Below, one piece after another: positions 7,207 to 10,630 of a stretch of 10,630 nucleotides of DNA; position 1 is the first letter of the stretch; each line of letters begins with the position of its first letter. The stretch lies in NCBI GenBank assembly GCA_042408415.1, contig JBHORE010000027.1:1-10630 (forward strand), in the 5' to 3' direction. The notes under the pieces are model-generated. The model was not told where the DNA came from. It saw only the letters and a program-made list of their open reading frames with translations, and searched no databases. Both the position numbers and the translations under genes were made by a program. This DNA comes from Thermobaculum sp042408415 (GTDB lineage Bacteria; Chloroflexota; Chloroflexia; Thermobaculales; Thermobaculaceae).

Positions 7207-8493
7207 TTAATCTCCTTCCCTAACCAGAGACATCACAAGGCTCCTAGGACCACCTCTTGCTCTGATCAACTCTAAACCTCTCAGGGTTATGACACATCTC
7301 TCGCAAGAGCGGGCGCTATCGGGATTACTTAGCGCATCGGTAGCTTGAATTATCTTATAACCCCTCTTACTAAGCTCATTTAGTGTACTCTCTGGAGAGC
7401 TATAAGAAATAATCTTCCCTGGCGATACAGGGAGCAAGCTGGCTCCTCCCCACCAGTATTCACGCTTCTGAGCAACTGCATCGCTTCCTCCACAGGGGAT
7501 GATATCCAGCGGCTCACCTATCAAGCTCTCCAGAGCATCAACCAGCTCAACCACCTGCGTCTTAGGCTGCTTGCCTCGTTGCAGCACTACCTGGAGCACA
7601 TCCACAGAGTAATGACTGTGGCCCTTGACCGCCGGAGGAAAGGCCACATACTCGAAGGGAGAAATTGCTGATAGCACAGCATCCAAATGAGGTATGTAGT
7701 CCGGGAGCATAATCACGAATATGTAGCAGATATCCTCCACGACATTCTGAAGGTGCCTTATAAGCCTTTCAACTGCTGAAGAGTTGGTCCGGACGCCATG
7801 TCCTACCAGGAGGATATTGGGTCTAGGCTGTAAGATGTTACCCCCTTCTAGATAGCAAGGAGAGCTGTTCTCATCCCCCATCATCCAGTTATGCCAAGTG
7901 ATATCCTGCCCTATGGAGGCATGCTGCAGGATGAACCTCCATAACAGGTTTTCTCGTCTGCGCACCTTCTGGGAGTTCCATCCCACAAACATCTCTTGAC
8001 CGATGACGGCCGCCAGGTCGCGTACAAACATCAGGTTCGGTACGGGCTGAAGCTGATACAGATTATGCCTTATGAAGTCAGAAACCGAGAGGTCCGAGCC
8101 TACGGGCTTACCAGCTATCAGTAGACGAGCCAAGTAACTGGCATCATTTTGGGATTCATCCTCGAAAGCGGCTTTTAGCTTGATGGCTTCCTCAGCGTGC
8201 AGCCCTTCCAAATCTGACACACCCTCTACTAGCCTGAGCTTATCCAAAGGGTCCGAGGAAGACAAAGCCTCCTCAAGGAGGGCGGTAAACTGGAGAACCT
8301 CAACATTAAATATTTCCTGTAAGACTTTTACCAGGGTAAGGTGTTCCTCTCTGGCACCCTTCTCATAGAGGATATCGCTAAATAGAAAGTCACGCAGCTT
8401 GGAGGGAGCAACCATGGAGAGCTCTCTCCCTGGGGTATGTACCAGGGCCTTTCGGAGGGCGCCGCTCTCGGAGCTCACTTGCAAACCACTCAT
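7207..8493 (-). CDS. Arginine deiminase-like protein lacking the catalytic cysteine
   Basis: The 428 residues match bacterial arginine deiminase (ArcA, about 400-420 residues) along the whole length. Shared features are 'VHTPGREL' near the start, 'LFSDILYEKGAREEH' at 37-51, 'PNLMFVRD' (Asn153, Asp159), 'KVRRREN' (176-182), 'YLEGGN' (Glu216), 'GVRTN' (Arg235), 'HLD' (His269, Asp271), 'YWWGGASLLPVSPGKIISY' and 'RGGPRS' near the C-terminus. Arginine deiminase hydrolyses arginine to citrulline and ammonia through a nucleophilic cysteine (Cys406 in Pseudomonas aeruginosa). Here the equivalent residue is Ser418 (AGC at 7242-7240), and the usual EGGD is EGGN (Asn219). Residues recalled as contacting substrate (Asn153, Arg178/180, Arg235, Arg413) remain. 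It is probably not an ordinary deiminase; arginine binding or sensing is my inference. It starts 4 nt after the argS stop, with GAGGT (8509-8505) as a rather distant ribosome binding site. The frame is intact, so this is not a decayed pseudogene. Confidence 0.88.
   Translation of the reverse strand: MSGLQVSSESGALRKALVHTPGRELSMVAPSKLRDFLFSDILYEKGAREEHLTLVKVLQEIFNVEVLQFTALLEEALSSSDPLDKLRLVEGVSDLEGLHAEEAIKLKAAFEDESQNDASYLARLLIAGKPVGSDLSVSDFIRHNLYQLQPVPNLMFVRDLAAVIGQEMFVGWNSQKVRRRENLLWRFILQHASIGQDITWHNWMMGDENSSPCYLEGGNILQPRPNILLVGHGVRTNSSAVERLIRHLQNVVEDICYIFVIMLPDYIPHLDAVLSAISPFEYVAFPPAVKGHSHYSVDVLQVVLQRGKQPKTQVVELVDALESLIGEPLDIIPCGGSDAVAQKREYWWGGASLLPVSPGKIISYSSPESTLNELSKRGYKIIQATDALSNPDSARSCERCVITLRGLELIRARGGPRSLVMSLVREGD
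7210..7217 (-). promoter_or_regulatory. Ribosome binding site of the sulfatase gene
   Basis: AAGGAGAT on the minus strand overlaps the last codons of the deiminase-like gene. Eight nt separate AAGGAG from the GTG at 7203, which supports this GTG as the start and suggests translational coupling. Confidence 0.75.
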
Positions 8494-8497
8494 CTAG

Positions 8498-10303
8498 CTA
8501 CATGACCTCGGGAGCCTCTATACCAAGCAAGTACAAGGAGTTTGCTAAACACACCTTGGTAGCATATACCAGAGCTAGCCTGAAGTTGCGTACTTCCTCC
8601 TCTGATCTCAAAACAGGGGAAACTCTGTAGAACTCATTGAACGTCTTAGCGAGCTCGTACACGTAGTTAACAACATGCAGAGGCTTATACTCCCTGGCGG
8701 CCCGCTCCACGCTCTCGTTCAAACGCGAGATCATCTCAAGCAAGTTAGTTTCCACAGTCGACAGCTCCCCTATTCTAAGGTTCTCCCAATCTATGTCGGG
8801 AGCTTTCTCGAGTATTCGACAGGCTCTCGCATGAGCATACTGAACATATGGTGCGCTAAAGCCATCAAAATCTAAGGCTTCTTCCTTATCAAAGACCAGC
8901 ACTCGAGTATTGTCGCGGTTGAGCATCCCGAACTTCATGGAGCCCATACTTACTATGCGGGCTATCCTCTCCTGCTGCTCTTGAGGCATCTCAGGATTCT
9001 TCTCACGAACCACCTCGAGCGCCCTCTCGTACATCTCTGTGGCGAACTCGTCATAGCCCACAGTTGTGCCCTCTCGCGAGGACATGGGACCTGTCGGCAG
9101 AGAAACTAGCTCGTACGGTATATGCTGGCTGTTACGTGCCTGCTCATAACCTAACAGCTCTAGCACCTTGAATACCTGCTGGAAGTAAAGCGTCTGCCTG
9201 ACATCTACCACGTTCAGTATGCGATCGACCTTGTACTCGTCGAACTTCGTACGGGTCAGAGCGAGCTCTTTCGTCTGATACAGGGAGGTACCGTCACTGC
9301 GCTGGAGCACGATGGTCCTATAGGTTTCTTTTTCTAACCCAAGCTTCTGATCAATTCTTACAATAGGAGCGCCCTCATCTATCTCGGCAACGCCCTTGTT
9401 CAGAAGATCCTGTACGATCTTCTTGCCAGGTTCTTCGAATTCACTCTCGAAGAACCAGACATCGAAGTTTACATCCAGCTCCTTAAATATCCTACGGAAA
9501 TAATTCAGGCTCCACTCACGCGTTCGCCTCCAGAGCTCTACAACCTCTGGATCCCTCCTGTCCCAGCGTGCGAAGAGATCTCTATACTCACGCTGATAAT
9601 CAGGATTGGATTCTATGGCGCTGTTAGCCTCTACGTATATACTTTCCAGCCAAGGGCCGATCTTATAGGGGTCTTCAGGAGGCTGCTCGCCACTGTGCCA
9701 CTTGTTGTAACCCCACAGCCACTTGATGACATGGGCGCCTATGTCGCCTATGTACGAGGCTTTTAGTACCTTACGATAGCCTGCAAAGTCGAGTATGCGG
9801 GCTATGGAATCACCCAACGCGGTGTTTCTTAGGTGGCCTATATGAAACTGCTTGTGAGTGTTGGGCTGGCCATACTCTACCATCACGGTCTCATTCTTAA
9901 GATCGCCCTTTCCGTAGCTATCCTTCTGCTCATGCACTGTAGCAAGTAATCTCAAGGCTACGTCTGAGGGCTCAAAGAACATGTTTACATACCCGTTCTG
10001 GGCCTGAACGTCCGCAAATATACCCTTTCGGACTAGATAGCTGGCTATTGATTCGGCCAAGGACTGCGCCTTCTCACGGGAAGCTGCCTCCAGTAACTTA
10101 CGAGCTTCCTTCTTAGATAAACCCTCAGGGATATCTACCTGAACCTCATTCCTGGCTAGTTGATGACACACTGAGGTGGCTAATCCCCATTGCCCAGAGA
10201 AGGGTATCTGCCTGAGGTCTATATTCTCTGGCTGGGGCAGACCCAGCTGTGCTATTGCTTCCCTAATAGCCTCTCTAGCTCGACTTGTCTCCTGCTGTAA
10301 CAC
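8498..10303 (-). CDS. argS: Arginyl-tRNA synthetase
   Basis: The 601-residue class I aminoacyl-tRNA synthetase charges tRNA-Arg with arginine in the cytoplasm, at the expense of ATP. The N-terminal ArgS-specific domain covers about residues 8-115. The catalytic domain carries 'VEYGQPNTHKQFHIGHLRN' with the HIGH motif at His154-His157. The second signature is 'PMSSREG' (407-412), which has MSSR in place of KMSK, as is common in ArgS. The alpha-helical DALR anticodon-binding domain starts near 'SAPYVQYAHARACRILEKA' and runs to the end, which closes with the typical 'LGIEAPEVM'. Length is close to the family norm. The start is a GTG (10303-10301) with GGAGAT 8 nt upstream. It is the first gene of a three-gene operon with the deiminase-like and sulfatase genes, driven by a promoter with a perfect TATAAT box. 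Confidence 0.97.
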   Translation of the reverse strand: MLQQETSRAREAIREAIAQLGLPQPENIDLRQIPFSGQWGLATSVCHQLARNEVQVDIPEGLSKKEARKLLEAASREKAQSLAESIASYLVRKGIFADVQAQNGYVNMFFEPSDVALRLLATVHEQKDSYGKGDLKNETVMVEYGQPNTHKQFHIGHLRNTALGDSIARILDFAGYRKVLKASYIGDIGAHVIKWLWGYNKWHSGEQPPEDPYKIGPWLESIYVEANSAIESNPDYQREYRDLFARWDRRDPEVVELWRRTREWSLNYFRRIFKELDVNFDVWFFESEFEEPGKKIVQDLLNKGVAEIDEGAPIVRIDQKLGLEKETYRTIVLQRSDGTSLYQTKELALTRTKFDEYKVDRILNVVDVRQTLYFQQVFKVLELLGYEQARNSQHIPYELVSLPTGPMSSREGTTVGYDEFATEMYERALEVVREKNPEMPQEQQERIARIVSMGSMKFGMLNRDNTRVLVFDKEEALDFDGFSAPYVQYAHARACRILEKAPDIDWENLRIGELSTVETNLLEMISRLNESVERAAREYKPLHVVNYVYELAKTFNEFYRVSPVLRSEEEVRNFRLALVYATKVCLANSLYLLGIEAPEVM

Positions 10304-10311
10304 CTACAACT

Positions 10312-10317
10312 ATCTCC
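10312..10317 (-). promoter_or_regulatory. Ribosome binding site of argS
   Basis: GGAGAT on the minus strand lies 8 nt before the GTG start codon. It decides for the GTG, as no ATG is available nearby in frame. Confidence 0.6.
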
Positions 10318-10345
10318 AAACCCATACTTTCATTACGACTCTCAG

Positions 10346-10375
10346 ATTATAAGGTAAGCTATCCTAAGTGATCCA
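10346..10375 (-). promoter_or_regulatory. Promoter of the argS operon
   Basis: A perfect TATAAT box lies on the minus strand at 10351-10346. Upstream, TGGATC (10375-10370) is a weak -35 match at 18 nt spacing. The inferred transcript start near 10339 gives a leader of about 36 nt, too short for a T-box riboswitch, and I see no T-box elements. The -35 weakness suggests modest strength or an activator. Confidence 0.5.
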
Positions 10376-10389
10376 GAATGCTCAGACTC

Positions 10390-10418
10390 TTGGCATAGAG
10401 CGTGCTGCGTATTATCAT
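10390..10418 (+). promoter_or_regulatory. Strong sigma70-type promoter of the PRC-barrel gene
   Basis: TTGGCA (10390-10395) and TATCAT (10413-10418) are separated by exactly 17 nt, and each matches the consensus at five of six positions. The implied transcript start near 10425 leaves a leader of about 33 nt, which contains the AT-rich stretch 10428-10440 and the ribosome binding site GGAGGG at 10445-10450. Confidence 0.65.
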
Positions 10419-10457
10419 GGGTAGGTGTATATAAATTTTTACCCGGAGGGTACGTAC

Positions 10458-10630
10458 ATGTCGCAGGGAGGAGTAATTGACCAGATAAGAGAAGGCATGG
10501 AAGTTCTGTCATCTGATGGCCAAAAGTTGGGCAAGATCAAGAACATCTGGTATGGAGCAGCCTCTGGTATGTCGTCCGCATACAGCGATGAGGAGAGCTG
10601 CATAGAGGTCAGAAGCGGGGGGTTGTTCAG
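10458..10630 (+). CDS. PRC-barrel / DUF2171-like protein, N-terminal part only
   Basis: The ATG at 10458 follows GGAGGG (10445-10450) by 7 nt. The frame stays open for 57 codons to the right edge, so the 3' end is missing. The visible residues show 'IREGMEVLSSDGQKLGKI', the usual opening of PRC-barrel proteins of the DUF2171 type ('I.E.M.V..SDG..VG'), followed by a turn and an acidic strand. PRC-barrel domains occur in RNA-processing, photosynthetic and many small stress-related or unknown proteins. No specific function can be given. It is transcribed divergently from argS and shares no clear functional link with it. Confidence 0.75.
   Translation, partial: MSQGGVIDQIREGMEVLSSDGQKLGKIKNIWYGAASGMSSAYSDEESCIEVRSGGLF

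Noticed and set aside
10304..10340. T-box or other riboswitch in the argS leader
   Set aside because: The leader is only about 36 nt and shows no T-box sequence or long stem.

Overview
The window reads as bacterial chromosome of moderate GC content (my estimate is about 50%). It uses GTG starts freely, has Shine-Dalgarno sites of the GGAG type, sigma70-like promoters, and many AGG/AGA and ATA codons. The multi-GAF/PAS sensor, the SpoIID-domain exoprotein with a C-terminal beta-sandwich, and the ArgS variant resemble proteins of Chloroflexota and relatives such as Thermobaculum. That placement is an impression from memory and is not proven. No rRNA, tRNA, CRISPR array, insertion sequence or phage gene is visible.

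Layout. (1) Positions 3237 down to 1, minus strand: one uninterrupted reading frame of 1079 codons that runs off the left edge. It is a soluble sensor protein with the order GAF-GAF-GAF-PAS-PAS-PAS-GAF and the beginning of another module. Its output domain lies outside the window. (2) 3238-3469: a divergent intergenic region with promoters for the sensor (leftward) and the next gene (rightward). (3) 3470-5914, plus strand: a secreted 814-residue protein with a carboxypeptidase-regulatory-like domain, a SpoIID/LytB domain, Ig-like modules and a C-terminal beta-sandwich. (4) 10303 down to 5911, minus strand: a tight three-gene operon of arginyl-tRNA synthetase (argS), an arginine deiminase-like protein and a cytoplasmic sulfatase, with gaps of 4 and 3 nt. 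(5) 10304-10457: a second divergent promoter region. (6) 10458 to the right edge, plus strand: the start of a PRC-barrel/DUF2171-like protein.

The most notable signal is the arginine deiminase-like gene beside argS. It keeps the residues expected to bind arginine and most of the catalytic set, but a serine (Ser418, codon AGC at 7242-7240) replaces the nucleophilic cysteine. It is therefore a candidate arginine-binding pseudoenzyme or regulator, or an enzyme with altered chemistry. The exoprotein gene and the sulfatase gene converge so closely that their stop codons share the bases CTAA (5911-5914). An 11-bp perfect inverted repeat lies 42 nt beyond that point, inside the sulfatase coding sequence.
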